From PALSA-612 sp963776735 (GTDB lineage Bacteria; Actinomycetota; Thermoleophilia; Gaiellales; Gaiellaceae): a stretch of DNA of 64,000 bases. The stretch covers positions 124,001-188,000 of the forward strand of contig CAVZNV010000022.1 of the NCBI GenBank assembly GCA_963776735.1, given 5' to 3'. Made by a program: the position numbers and the translations under genes. The notes under the pieces were generated by a model that was given only the letters and a program-made list of their open reading frames with translations, ran no database searches and was not told the DNA's origin. This document shows, in pieces, positions 41,744 to 51,033 of the stretch. How positions within the stretch are numbered: the first letter of the stretch is position 1; every line of letters starts with the position of its first letter.

Positions 41744-43743
41744 GCCTGGGCGACCACCCCGGCCTCGCCGTACCGCTCGGCCAGCCGCTTCTCCTCACGC
41801 GCGTCGGGCCAGAGCGTGATCACGGAGCCGATCACGAAGATGAACCCCGCCAGCCAGATGAAGTTGATCAGCGGCTTGACGAGGATCTTCACGTAGACGC
41901 CGCCCTGCTTGGTGATCCCGCCGAGGATCATGTCGCTGTCCTCGGCCGTCACCCAGCTGGAGCTGATCGACATCTCGCTGTTCGCCTGCTGCTCCCGGAA
42001 GTAGTAGTCCTGCCCCGGCTCTTGGCGACCGAGGTACGTCTTGCCCTGGTAGCGGTCGAAGATCGCCCGCGTCTCGCGGTGGTTGCCGACGTTGCGGGCG
42101 GTCACCTTGCGGAAGACGTACGTGTAGCCCGCGACCTTCACGGAGTCGCCGGGCAAAAGCGCCTTCGTGCCCGTCTCGTAGGTCGACTGGTACGCGCTCG
42201 AGCCGGCGATGCCGATGGCGAGGAAGACGATCGCCGCGTGGACGACGTAGCCGCCGTAGCGGCGCCGGTTCCGGGCCACGAGCTCGAGGAACGCCGAGCC
42301 GTAGCCGCCGCCGGCGATGGCCCGCCGGGCCGACGTGCCGCGGACGAACTCGATCGCGATCGACGCAAGCACGAACGCGGAGAACGAGTATGCGAACAAC
42401 CCGGGCAGCGACGAGCCGGCGCCGAACGCGATCAGGATGCCGCCGGTGACGACCGCGACGAGCGCCGGGACCGCCAGTACCCGTTTCACCGAGCTCCACG
42501 ACGCGCGCCGCCAGGCGATCAGCGGCCCGATCCCCATCAACAGCAACAGCGGTAAGCCGAAGACGCGCAGGAAGAAGTCGTAGTAGGGCCGGCCGACCGT
42601 CACCGACTGGCCGCGCACGGCCTCGGTCAGCAGCGGGTAGCAGACGCCCCAGAGGATCGTGAGGCAGAGCGCGACGAGCAGCAGGTTGTTGTAGAGGAAC
42701 GTGGCCTCGCGGGACACGATCGACTCGAGCTTCGTCTTCGCCCGCAGGAGCGGCAGCCGGTACAAGACGAGCGAGAGGCTCCCGACGGTGATCAGGCAGA
42801 TGAACCCGAGGAACCACGGTCCGATCGAGCTCTGCGTGAAGGAGTGGATCGAGTTGATGATCCCGGAGCGGGTCAGGAACGTCCCGAACAGCGACAGGCA
42901 GAACGCCATGACGACGAGCAGCATGTTCCAGACCTTCATCATCCCCTTCTTCTCCTGCACCATCACCGAGTGCAGGAAGGCCGTCGCCGCGAGCCACGGC
43001 ATCAGGGCGGCGTTCTCGACCGGGTCCCAGGCGTAGTAGCCGCCCCAGCCGACCTCGACGTAGGCCCAGTGAGCGCCGAGAAGCTGCCCGACACCGAGGA
43101 ACGTCCACGCCGCGAGCGTCCAGCGGCGAGTGGCGACGATCCAGCGCTCGTCGGTGCGGCCGGAGAGCAGCGCGCCCATCGCGAACGCGAACGGGACCGT
43201 CAGCCCGACGTAGCCGAGGTAGAGCATCGGCGGATGGATCGCCATGTACGGGTTCTGCAGGCTCGGGTTGAGGCCGAGGCCGTCGGCGGGTGCCGCCTGC
43301 GTCTGGAACGGGCTCGCGACGGCGACGAGCAGGAGCGCGAAGAACGAGGCGACGAGCCCGAGCGTCGGGACGACCCAGGCGATCACCTCGCGCGTTGCGA
43401 TCCGGTTGAAGAAGACGGCTGCGGCCGAATAGCCGAGGAGCACGAGCAGCCAGAGCAGCAGCGAACCTTCCTGACCGCCCCAGAACGCGGTCAACGTGTA
43501 GATCGTCGGCAGCTGGCGGCTGGTGTGGTCGGCGACGTAGGTGAAGGAGAAGTCGTGCCGCGCCAGCGCCGTCAGCAGGACGGCGGCGGCGACGGCCGCG
43601 GCGCCGAAGGCAGCGACGAGCGCGTTCTGCGCGGAGACTGCCAGTCGCCGGCGGCGCTCCCAGGCAGCGAGCGAGCCGGCGACGGTCGCGTAGAGCGAGA
43701 GCCCCAGGCAGAGGATGAGCGCGGCGCGACCCAGCTCCGGCAC
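41740..43743 (-). CDS. ccmF: Cytochrome c maturation haem lyase subunit CcmF
   Basis: Membrane haem lyase of System I. The 667-aa product has about fourteen helices and the WWD-type motif WGGYYAWDPVENAALMPWL, with FWGGQEGSLLLW, GAHWAYVEVGW and LTRSGIINSIHSFTQSS also conserved. A large extracytoplasmic loop near the C-terminus precedes the last helix. GTG start; the start codon lies in the first of two 20-bp tandem repeats. Forms an operon with ccmE upstream and the ccmI-like gene downstream; ccmA-D and ccmG are not in the window. Confidence 0.93.
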   Translation of the reverse strand: MPELGRAALILCLGLSLYATVAGSLAAWERRRRLAVSAQNALVAAFGAAAVAAAVLLTALARHDFSFTYVADHTSRQLPTIYTLTAFWGGQEGSLLLWLLVLLGYSAAAVFFNRIATREVIAWVVPTLGLVASFFALLLVAVASPFQTQAAPADGLGLNPSLQNPYMAIHPPMLYLGYVGLTVPFAFAMGALLSGRTDERWIVATRRWTLAAWTFLGVGQLLGAHWAYVEVGWGGYYAWDPVENAALMPWLAATAFLHSVMVQEKKGMMKVWNMLLVVMAFCLSLFGTFLTRSGIINSIHSFTQSSIGPWFLGFICLITVGSLSLVLYRLPLLRAKTKLESIVSREATFLYNNLLLVALCLTILWGVCYPLLTEAVRGQSVTVGRPYYDFFLRVFGLPLLLLMGIGPLIAWRRASWSSVKRVLAVPALVAVVTGGILIAFGAGSSLPGLFAYSFSAFVLASIAIEFVRGTSARRAIAGGGYGSAFLELVARNRRRYGGYVVHAAIVFLAIGIAGSSAYQSTYETGTKALLPGDSVKVAGYTYVFRKVTARNVGNHRETRAIFDRYQGKTYLGRQEPGQDYYFREQQANSEMSISSSWVTAEDSDMILGGITKQGGVYVKILVKPLINFIWLAGFIFVIGSVITLWPDAREEKRLAERYGEAGVVAQA

Positions 43744-43771
43744 GGCTAGCTCAGCTCCGGCACGGCTAGCT
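43732..43771. repeat. 20-bp tandem duplication over the ccmF start
   Basis: CAGCTCCGGCACGGCTAGCT occurs twice without a gap (43732-43751, 43752-43771). Each copy carries GTGCCGGAGCTG on the minus strand; only the inner copy continues as ccmF, whereas the outer copy meets TAG after four codons. The duplication inserts a decoy GTG start in front of ccmF. Confidence 0.85.
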
Positions 43772-43789
43772 CAGCTCAGACATCTACGG

Positions 43790-44194
43790 TCAGGCGCTTT
43801 TCTTCGGCAGGTACTTCGAAGGGCACTTCGTCAGCATCGAGTTGCGGTCGGCGACGAACACGCCGTTCTCGAGCCGCCCGGTCACGAGGATGCGCTTCCA
43901 CGGCCCGAAGAGCGAGCCCTCGTCTCCCCGGTACACCACGCGTACCTGCTGGGTCGTGTTCCCGCCGATGTCGCGCATGATGAACCGCTGTCCGCTGGGC
44001 CCGTACTTGTCTCCCTTGACCGGGCCGATCACGGCTCCGACGATCTGCACCTTCCCCGTGCTGCTCGTCAACTGGCTCGGCTTCAACGTCGGCGTGCCCT
44101 GCCCGGCGATGGCGGTGTAGAGGAGGAAGATCGCGAGCGCACCCGCGACTGACAACGCCACGATGAGACGCGCAGGCCCCCGCGAGACTCGCAC
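43790..44194 (-). CDS. ccmE: Haem chaperone CcmE, CxxxY type
   Basis: Periplasmic haem chaperone of cytochrome c maturation. The 134-aa product has an N-terminal membrane anchor at about 10-30, the OB-fold barrel (GKVQIVGAVIGPV, VRVVYRGDEGSLFGPWKRIL, VTGRLENGVFVADRN) and the haem-binding C-terminus MLTKCPSKYLP. The usual haem-linking His (HxxxY) is replaced by Cys124 in C-PSK-Y, the CxxxY variant known from archaea and some bacteria. GTG start 7 nt after TAGAAT. Confidence 0.9.
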   Translation of the reverse strand: MRVSRGPARLIVALSVAGALAIFLLYTAIAGQGTPTLKPSQLTSSTGKVQIVGAVIGPVKGDKYGPSGQRFIMRDIGGNTTQQVRVVYRGDEGSLFGPWKRILVTGRLENGVFVADRNSMLTKCPSKYLPKKSA

Positions 44195-44201
44195 GGCGTG
44201 G

Positions 44202-44207
44202 ATTCTA
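44202..44207 (-). promoter_or_regulatory. putative -10 hexamer for ccmE (leaderless)
   Basis: TAGAAT on the minus strand, 7 nt before the ccmE GTG. It is one of the closest matches to the TATAAT consensus in the window. Confidence 0.5.
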
Positions 44208-44233
44208 GCCCCGGCCCGGCGCGGGACGCGTCG

Positions 44234-44473
44234 TTACGTCTGTGGCGATTCGGCTTTGCGCGGCGGAACCCTGTAGCCGTGCTCGTGGCAGAGCTCGCCC
44301 GGGGACTCCTCCGTCAGCGCGTCGCAGTACCCCTTGCCGTACGCAGCGCGCATGAAGGCGGCCACGATCTCGAGATTCCACTCGGTGATTTCGTCCGCCT
44401 CGCGCCACAGGTCGGCGAGCCGGAGGTCGATGTCGAGCTCGAGGAGCTCGATGCGGGACGGCTTCTTGGGCAT
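44234..44473 (-). CDS. Small conserved hypothetical protein
   Basis: The 79-aa protein is helical and acidic (IELLELDIDLRLADLWREAD, EITEWNLEIVAAFMRAAYGK) with two cysteines in the C-terminal part (YCDALTEESPGELCHEHGY). No family is recognised. The ATG lies 6 nt after TACGCT, giving its own leaderless promoter; ccmE follows 39 bp downstream. Confidence 0.6.
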   Translation of the reverse strand: MPKKPSRIELLELDIDLRLADLWREADEITEWNLEIVAAFMRAAYGKGYCDALTEESPGELCHEHGYRVPPRKAESPQT

Positions 44474-44631
44474 GGAAACAGCGTAGAAACGCCGTCGGAC
44501 AGATCTCCGCAGCCGTGAAAGCCTGGGCCGATCCGGCCCTGCGGTTCACGGCTGGCAAGCAACCTCGGCATCGCGGCCGCTGCCATCTGCCGCTCCAGGA
44601 TCGCCCCGGCTGCGACTCGTTCGCTAGCGTC

Positions 44632-45531
44632 ATGGGCATGTCCGCGGTCCGCATCGGCCCCGCACGGGTGCCGTCCAAGGAGAGCCCGGAGCAGGCGATC
44701 GAGCTCCTGCTCGAGGGCGGCTACACGGCCTGCGAGATCGACTGCGAGGGCGGCTTCTGGATGGGCTATCCGTTCGCCGAGCGGTTCGGCGAGCTCGCCC
44801 GCGAGGCCGGCATCGCGCTCTCGCTTCACGCGCCGATCGCGGGATTTCTCGGGCACCGCGAGCGCGACAAGAAGTACCGCATGGCAATCGGGATGCTCGA
44901 CCACTCGGCCGGCCTGGCCGTCGCAGCCGGGGCCGCACCGGTCGTCTTCCACCCGGGCTTCCTGCTCGAGCGTCCGCGCGAGGATGCGCTCGCGGCCGTC
45001 GTCGAGCAACTCAGCGAGCTCCGCGAGCGCCTCGAGGGCAAGGACCGAGCCGTGCCCTTCGGCGTCGAGATCATGGGCCGCGTCCGCGACTTCGGGACGG
45101 CCGAGGACGTGCTCGCGATCTCGGCGCAGCTCGGCTGGGTGCGTCCCGTGCTCGACTTCGCCCATCTGCACGCGACCTCGGACGGCGCCTTCACGACGTC
45201 GGAGCCCTTCGTCGACGTGCTGACCGCGGCCGACCGTGTCCAGGAACCCGGCACACCGTTCCACGTCCACTTCTCGGACATCGCGTTCGCCAACCGGAAC
45301 GAGACGAAGCACCTGCCCTACGGCGAGGGCACACTTCGTGCCGACCCGCTGCGGGACGCGCTCGCCGGCTTCGAGCGGCCGGTGACGGTGATCAGCGAGT
45401 CGCCCGACGAGGGATCGAGTCAGGCGATCCGCTCGACCCTGCTGTACAGCTCGGAGGCAGGCGCCAGCTCGAGCAGCCGGCGCTCGAATGCGGCCGCTTC
45501 CTCGTCGCGCCCACGCGTGCGGAAGAACTGA
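44632..45531 (+). CDS. Xylose-isomerase-like/endonuclease-IV-like TIM-barrel protein
   Basis: AP-endonuclease 2/sugar-isomerase superfamily. The product of about 299 aa has TACEIDCEGGFWMGY, SLHAPIAGFLGH, VVFHPGFLLERP, FGVEIMGRVRDFGT, VLDFAHLHATSDG and FHVHFSDIAFANRNETKHLP, giving the His/Glu/Asp metal ligands of the barrel. DNA repair (endonuclease IV) or sugar isomerisation cannot be separated. A TAGCGT hexamer at 44625-44630 favours the second ATG (44638) for a leaderless start. The last 112 nt overlap the convergent cyclase gene, an unusually long antisense overlap. Confidence 0.8.
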   Translation: MGMSAVRIGPARVPSKESPEQAIELLLEGGYTACEIDCEGGFWMGYPFAERFGELAREAGIALSLHAPIAGFLGHRERDKKYRMAIGMLDHSAGLAVAAGAAPVVFHPGFLLERPREDALAAVVEQLSELRERLEGKDRAVPFGVEIMGRVRDFGTAEDVLAISAQLGWVRPVLDFAHLHATSDGAFTTSEPFVDVLTAADRVQEPGTPFHVHFSDIAFANRNETKHLPYGEGTLRADPLRDALAGFERPVTVISESPDEGSSQAIRSTLLYSSEAGASSSSRRSNAAASSSRPRVRKN

Positions 45532-48389
45532 ACGAGCTCGCCGAGCGCGTCCAGCTCGATCTCCAGGAATCCGGTCGCCGCCAGTGCGACCTGGCCCTCG
45601 CGCAGCAGCCGCTCCGCCTCCTCGTCGCGGCCCTGGGCCGCGCGGACGATTCCGAGGGTCATCGTCGTCGTGGCGACCGAGATCCGGTCGAGCGGGCCAA
45701 CGGTGTCAATCGCCTCGAGCGAGTAGCGCTCGGCCTCCTCGACCTTGCCGCGGTCAAGAAGGATCTCCGCCAGCAGTCGCTGGCTCTCGCAGAGCGAGCC
45801 GCGATCCTCGAGCGGCTTGAGGACGCGGATCGACTCGCGGAGGTGGCGCTCCGCCTTCGTGTCGTCGCCCTTCTTGCGGGCCACATGGCCGAGGAAGAGC
45901 AGGACACGCGCCACCCGCCACGCCGAGCCCGCCTCGACGAGCAGCTCGCGGGCCTGTTCGCCCGCCGCCTCGGCCTCGTCCAGCTCCCCGCGGAGGTAGT
46001 ACAGGTTCCCCCAGGAGTTCAGCGCCATCGCCCGGGCGACGATGCTGCCGCTCTCCTCGGCCAGCTCCCGGGCCCGCTCGAGCAGCGGCGCGACACGGTC
46101 GAGCTCGAGGCGGATGCGGAAGATCGCCGCCAGCTCGTGCGTGGCCGTGCTCTCCGCGAACTTGTGCCCGGCCTCGCGCGCAACGTCGAGTGCGAGCTGC
46201 CAGTAGTGCTCGGCCTCGACGAGATCGGCCAGCCACCACGCGATGTTGGCGCGCATCGAGAGCGCCTCGAACCTGGCGGCGGCATCCGAGCCCTCGAGCG
46301 CCTCGAGCGCTCGCTCGACGATCTCCTTGGCCTTCAGCACGTCCGCATCGCGGAGCAGCGCGGCCTCGGCCAGCCCGGTGAGCGCGAGCCCGTAGATCCG
46401 CGCCTCGCCCGCTTCCTCCGCGTCGCGTGCGACGAGCTCCATCTCGGCCGAGAGCGCGGGCAGGTCGGCCAGGCGACGCGCGGCGACGGCGGCGCGGTAC
46501 CGGTTCCTGAGCGTCGGCTCGAGCTCGGCCGAACGGACGAGCAGCTTCCGCGCGGAGCGGTTCGCTTCGCGTGCCAGGGCGCGCTCGCCGGCCGCGTAGA
46601 GCGCCTCGGAGGCGTCGTGCGTGAGGTCTTCGGGCGCGGAGCCGTCGAGCTCGTCGAGGAGCGTGACGGCGTGGTCGAGGTGGTAGGCGCGGATCTCGAT
46701 CAGCTCGTCGCCCGCGCGCTCCTTGAGCCATTCCGCGAAGCGGGCGTGATGGCCCGCACGCGCGGACTTCGACAGCCCCGCGTAGGCAACCTCTCGGATC
46801 AGCACGTGCTTGAAGCGGAACGCGACCTCGCCGCTGATCGAGGAGCGGGCCTCCGGGAGCAGGAAGTCGCGGAGGAGCAGGTCGTCGATGACGGTGCCGG
46901 CGTCCTCGATGTCCGGCGACAGGTGCTCGATCGCGCCGGCCCAGAACACGCGGCCGATCACCGCGGCGCGGCGGAGCAGCGAGCGGTGCGAAGGCGGCAG
47001 GCGGTCGATGCGGGCGCCGATCAGCGCCTGCAGCGAGTCCGGGATCCGCTCGACCGCGCCGTGGCGGCTGCCCCGGTCGAGCACCATCCGGATCGTCTCC
47101 TCGACGAACAGCGGGTTGCCCTCGGTCTTGTCGAGCAGCGCCAGCCGCAGCTCCGGGTCGAAGCCGGCCGTCTCCTTGTCGTCGGCGAGCAGCGCCTCGA
47201 CCAGGCGCTCGCTCTCGGAGCGGCCGAGCGCCTCGAGCTCGATCGCAGTCGCGCGAACGCGGCCTCCGCCCCAGCCCGGGTGATGGTCCAGCAGCTCCGC
47301 GCGGGCGAGGCAGAGGATCAGGAGCGGCGCGCGCACCCAGGCAGCCAGGTGCTCGACCAGGTCGAGGAGGGGTTCCTCGGCCCAGTGGATGTCCTCGAAC
47401 GCGAGCACGACCGGCTGCGTCTCGGCGAGCTTCTCGACGAACGCGCGTGCGGCCCAGGCGATCTCCTGCGGCGCGCGGTCGCCGTCGAGCGCCTCGAGCA
47501 CGCCTGACGCGAGTCCGAGCAGGTCGGCGACGGCCTCGTCCTCGCAGTGGTCCTTGAGCTTCTCGAACGCCTCTTCCATCGGATCGTCGTCGGAGATGCC
47601 CGCAACGGTCTTGACCATCTCGGCCAGCGGCCAGTAGGTGATGCCCTCCCCGTACGGCAGGCAGCGGCCGATCAGCACGGTCGCGCCCTCGAGCCCGTCG
47701 ACGAACTCGCGCGCCAGGCGGCTCTTGCCGACCCCGGCCTCGCCGTAGATCGTGAACAGGTGTGCGCGGCGGTCGCGGACGGTGCGGTCGAACGTGTTGC
47801 CGAGCAGGTCGAGCTCCGATTCGCGGCCGATCAGCGGCGCCCGGACGCTCGACGCGCGGCGCGTCCCGTCGCCGGCGCAGACCGCACGCCAGGCCGGGAT
47901 CGCGTCGGGCAGGCCCTTCAGCTCGAGCGGGCCGACCTCGTCCGACTCGATCGCGAGGAAGGACAGCCCGCGCGAGACCGGCCCGATCAGCACCTCGCCG
48001 GGGGCAGCCGTCTGCTGCAGGCGCGCCGCGACGTTGACGGCCTCGCCGGTGACGAAGGTCGACTCGGCGCCGTCGTCGACGACGACTTCGCCCGACTCGA
48101 TGCCGATGTGTGCCTCGAGCCCGAGCTCGTGCACCTGGTCGAGGATCGCGAACGCCGCCTTGATCGCGCGCTCGGCGTCGTCCTCGTGCGCCTGCGGGAC
48201 GCCGAACGCGGCGAGCACGGCATCGCCCGCGAACTTCTCGACGACGCCGCCGTGAGCCTCGATGCAATGCGTGACCTCGCTGAAGTAGCGGTTGACACGG
48301 CGACGCACGACCTCCGGATCCGCGCTGGCGACGAGCGCCGTCGATCCGACGAGGTCCACGAAGAGCACGGTTGCAAGCTTCCGCTCCAC
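45420..48389 (-). CDS. Adenylate/guanylate cyclase-AAA ATPase-TPR regulatory protein
   Basis: Multidomain signalling protein of about 989 aa. Residues 1-170 are a class III cyclase domain with both metal-binding Asps (FVDLVGST, D12; FAGDAVLAAFG, D56). Then comes a STAND/AAA-type ATPase with Walker A GEAGVGKSRLAREF and Walker B VVLAFEDIHWAEEP, and roughly 400 residues of TPR helices (ALNSWGNLYYLRGELDEAEA). A C-terminal DNA-binding domain as in MalT/LuxR proteins is not seen. GTG 48389 is 7 nt after TACACT, which excludes the much longer ORF upstream. Confidence 0.9.
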   Translation of the reverse strand: MERKLATVLFVDLVGSTALVASADPEVVRRRVNRYFSEVTHCIEAHGGVVEKFAGDAVLAAFGVPQAHEDDAERAIKAAFAILDQVHELGLEAHIGIESGEVVVDDGAESTFVTGEAVNVAARLQQTAAPGEVLIGPVSRGLSFLAIESDEVGPLELKGLPDAIPAWRAVCAGDGTRRASSVRAPLIGRESELDLLGNTFDRTVRDRRAHLFTIYGEAGVGKSRLAREFVDGLEGATVLIGRCLPYGEGITYWPLAEMVKTVAGISDDDPMEEAFEKLKDHCEDEAVADLLGLASGVLEALDGDRAPQEIAWAARAFVEKLAETQPVVLAFEDIHWAEEPLLDLVEHLAAWVRAPLLILCLARAELLDHHPGWGGGRVRATAIELEALGRSESERLVEALLADDKETAGFDPELRLALLDKTEGNPLFVEETIRMVLDRGSRHGAVERIPDSLQALIGARIDRLPPSHRSLLRRAAVIGRVFWAGAIEHLSPDIEDAGTVIDDLLLRDFLLPEARSSISGEVAFRFKHVLIREVAYAGLSKSARAGHHARFAEWLKERAGDELIEIRAYHLDHAVTLLDELDGSAPEDLTHDASEALYAAGERALAREANRSARKLLVRSAELEPTLRNRYRAAVAARRLADLPALSAEMELVARDAEEAGEARIYGLALTGLAEAALLRDADVLKAKEIVERALEALEGSDAAARFEALSMRANIAWWLADLVEAEHYWQLALDVAREAGHKFAESTATHELAAIFRIRLELDRVAPLLERARELAEESGSIVARAMALNSWGNLYYLRGELDEAEAAGEQARELLVEAGSAWRVARVLLFLGHVARKKGDDTKAERHLRESIRVLKPLEDRGSLCESQRLLAEILLDRGKVEEAERYSLEAIDTVGPLDRISVATTTMTLGIVRAAQGRDEEAERLLREGQVALAATGFLEIELDALGELVQFFRTRGRDEEAAAFERRLLELAPASELYSRVERIA

Positions 48390-48396
48390 CAACCTA

Positions 48397-48402
48397 AGTG
48401 TA
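48397..48402 (-). promoter_or_regulatory. putative -10 hexamer for the cyclase gene (leaderless)
   Basis: TACACT on the minus strand, 7 nt before GTG 48389 in the 44-bp gap to the next gene. It decides the start of a reading frame that otherwise stays open for another 160 codons. Confidence 0.45.
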
Positions 48403-48433
48403 GGAACGTCCAAGGAGGGCCTGTACGTCCCGG

Positions 48434-49639
48434 TCAGCCCGTCGGAGCGAGGAGCTCCAGGAGCTTCGTCGACCGCGTCTCCAAAACGGCTCCCGTGGCG
48501 GGATCGACGACCGACACGTTCTCGCTCGGCAGGCCGAACCACACGTACGCGAGGCCGTCGGCGGTCGTCACGCTCACCTGCGACGACCCGAAGAGGTGGC
48601 CGGCGGACTGCCCGTCGAGGCCGTAGAGCGACAGGCCGTGCCCCGTGGATCCGCCGGAGGAGCTCCAGCCCCAGCCCGCCGTCAGCAGCCGATCGCCCGA
48701 CGCAGCGATCCAAGACGCCGAGGGATCGACGACCCGCACGGTCCAGTTGCGAGTGTCGACGAGTTCGAGACCCGACGGCTCGAAGTCGCCTGTCTCCGTG
48801 CCGTCCGCCGCGACCGAGCCCTGCGCGTTGATTCCCGTCACGGCCAACGTGCCGTTGCCGAGCCAAGTCGCAGTGCGCGACCAGCCGTTCTCGACCTTCG
48901 CGAGCGTGCGCGTCCCGCCGTGCGACGTGACCGCGAGCGTCCTCAGGTCGACCTGCACGACCGGCTGGCCGTCACCGACCACGTACGCCTGTCCACCGAC
49001 AGGATCGACGGCCAGGCCCGGCATCAGCTCTTCTGCGGCGGCGGTCGTCGGATCGGCAGGCGCATCGAGGCCGGCGCGAACCGGGTCGAGAGCGATCGAT
49101 TGGACGTGCCCGGACGAGTCGATCTCCATGAGGCCTGCAGTGCCGATGTGGTCCGTGGGCGCTGTGAGCGCGACGAGCCGCGGGCCCCACGTTTGGACAC
49201 CGTAGGTGTCGCGGGCGATCCAGACCTGCCAGCGGATGCGACGCTTCGCCGTGTCGACGGCCACGAACCTCGTGCCCGTCGCCAGCGACAGTCTCGCGAC
49301 AAGCAGGCGCGGCCCGAGCCAGGCCAGACCATCGGCCCACGTCGCGAGCTTCACGTCTCCGAGGGACCTCATCCCGCGGAGATCGAAGAAGCGCAGCGTG
49401 CCCGAGTTGTTCGAGCCGACGGCGAGCTGGGCGCCGTCGGAACTAAGAGCCGCCGAGCCCCAGTAGAACGGGATCGCCGCCGACCGGCCGATCGGACTCA
49501 ACGTGACCGGATCGACTCGGACGACGCTCGTCCCGGTGAGACCGACGAGCGGAGGACGCGAGACGACTTGCGCACCGCCTGCGGCAGCGGTCGCGTAGGC
49601 AACGCCGAGAAGCAGGAAGATCGTTGCGATCCGCCTCAT
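48434..49639 (-). CDS. Secreted WD40/YVTN-like beta-propeller protein
   Basis: The 401-aa product has a signal peptide (MRRIATIFLLLGVAYATAAA) and a seven-bladed-propeller-like domain: repeated strands such as LAWLGPRLLVARLSLATGTR, FVAVDTAKRRIRW, GLAVDPVGGQAYVVGDGQP and LAYVWFGLPSENVSVVDPAT. No catalytic motif. ATG at 49639 begins the signal peptide and is 9 nt after TGTAAT. It is divergent from the phosphomannomutase gene (50 bp apart). Function unknown, extracytoplasmic. Confidence 0.75.
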   Translation of the reverse strand: MRRIATIFLLLGVAYATAAAGGAQVVSRPPLVGLTGTSVVRVDPVTLSPIGRSAAIPFYWGSAALSSDGAQLAVGSNNSGTLRFFDLRGMRSLGDVKLATWADGLAWLGPRLLVARLSLATGTRFVAVDTAKRRIRWQVWIARDTYGVQTWGPRLVALTAPTDHIGTAGLMEIDSSGHVQSIALDPVRAGLDAPADPTTAAAEELMPGLAVDPVGGQAYVVGDGQPVVQVDLRTLAVTSHGGTRTLAKVENGWSRTATWLGNGTLAVTGINAQGSVAADGTETGDFEPSGLELVDTRNWTVRVVDPSASWIAASGDRLLTAGWGWSSSGGSTGHGLSLYGLDGQSAGHLFGSSQVSVTTADGLAYVWFGLPSENVSVVDPATGAVLETRSTKLLELLAPTG

Positions 49640-49689
49640 CTCGCAGCCATTACACCACACGCCGACCCGGGGTTCCATAGCATCGGAGC

Positions 49690-51033
49690 GTGCTCGAATC
49701 CAGTGTCTTCAAAGCGTACGACGTCCGCGGCATCTACGGCCGCGAACTGGACGAGGAAGGCGCCTACGCGATCGGCCGCGCCTACGTCGAGCAGTTCGAG
49801 CTCGGCCGGATCGCCGTCGGCCACGACATGCGCGAATCGTCGCCGGGAATGGCCCGCGCGGCGATCGAGGGCGCCAGCGACGGCGGCGCCGACGTGCTCG
49901 AACTGGGGCTCGTCGGCACCGAGATGCTGTACTTCGCCGTCGGTTCGCTCGGGCTCGACGGCGGCATCGCCGTCACCGCCTCGCACAACCCGAAGGAGTA
50001 CACGGGCATGAAGATCGTCGGGCGCGGCGCGCTGCCCGTCGGCGGCGACTCCGGGCTGCTGGACGTGCGTGATCGGGCGCTCTCGGAGGCCATGGGCGGC
50101 CCGCTCAGGCGCGGCGCGGTCTCGTACGAGGACATCTGGCCCGCGTACGTCGACAAGGTGCTGTCCTTCGTCGACACGTCCGCGATCTCGCCGATGCGCG
50201 TCGTCGTCGACGCGGCCAACGGCATGGCCGGCGCGATGCTGCCGCCCGTGCTCGAGCACCTGCCGATCGAGACGGTGCGCTGCTACTTCGAGCCGGACGG
50301 CACCTTCCCGAACCACGAGCCGAACCCGTTGCTCCCGGAAAACCGCGAGTTCATCGTGCGCAAAACGCTGGAGGAGGGCGCCGACCTGGGCGTTGCGTTC
50401 GACGGCGACGCCGACCGGTGCTTCTTCGTCGACGAGTCCGGCGAGTTCGTGCCCGGTGACTTCGTAACCGCGCTGTTCGCCGAGACGGTGCTGGAGCGCG
50501 AGCCGGGCGCGAAGATCATCTACGACGTCCGCGCGAGCTGGGCCGTGCCGGACACGATCAAGGCCGCCGGCGGCGTGCCGGTCGTCAGCCGCGTCGGGCA
50601 CGCCTTCATCAAGCACGTCATGCGCGAGGAAGGCGCCGCGTTCGGCGGAGAGGTGTCCGGGCACTACTACTTCCGCGACTTCTGCCAGGCGGACACGGGT
50701 GTCGTCCCGTTCCTGCTCATGCTCGAGCTCGTGTCCCGGAGGGGGCAGAAGCTGTCCGAGATCCTGCGGCCGTTCCGCGACCGCTACTTCATCACCGGCG
50801 AGCTGAACACGCCCGTTCCGGACGTGGACGGCAAGCTGCGCGAGCTCGAGGAGCGCTTCGGGCCCGATGGCACCGTGTCGCACCTGGACGGCCTGTCGGT
50901 CGAGGGACCGGACTGGCACTTCAACGTGCGACCGTCGAACACCGAGCCGCTCCTGCGGCTGAACCTCGAGGCGCGCTCGCAGGAGCAGATGGAGCGCCGA
51001 CGCGACGAGGTGCTCAGCCTGATCCGCGGCTGA
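49690..51033 (+). CDS. manB: Phosphomannomutase/phosphoglucomutase
   Basis: Interconverts hexose 6- and 1-phosphates for nucleotide-sugar synthesis. The 447-aa product has the phosphoserine loop VTASHNPKEYTGMK (Ser98), the metal loop FDGDADRCFFVDE, the sugar-binding GEVSGHYYFRDF and the phosphate-binding RPSNTEPLLRLN, each in one of the four domains. GTG start 6 nt after TAGCAT. Its stop overlaps the convergent oxidoreductase gene by 20 nt. Confidence 0.94.
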   Translation: MLESSVFKAYDVRGIYGRELDEEGAYAIGRAYVEQFELGRIAVGHDMRESSPGMARAAIEGASDGGADVLELGLVGTEMLYFAVGSLGLDGGIAVTASHNPKEYTGMKIVGRGALPVGGDSGLLDVRDRALSEAMGGPLRRGAVSYEDIWPAYVDKVLSFVDTSAISPMRVVVDAANGMAGAMLPPVLEHLPIETVRCYFEPDGTFPNHEPNPLLPENREFIVRKTLEEGADLGVAFDGDADRCFFVDESGEFVPGDFVTALFAETVLEREPGAKIIYDVRASWAVPDTIKAAGGVPVVSRVGHAFIKHVMREEGAAFGGEVSGHYYFRDFCQADTGVVPFLLMLELVSRRGQKLSEILRPFRDRYFITGELNTPVPDVDGKLRELEERFGPDGTVSHLDGLSVEGPDWHFNVRPSNTEPLLRLNLEARSQEQMERRRDEVLSLIRG

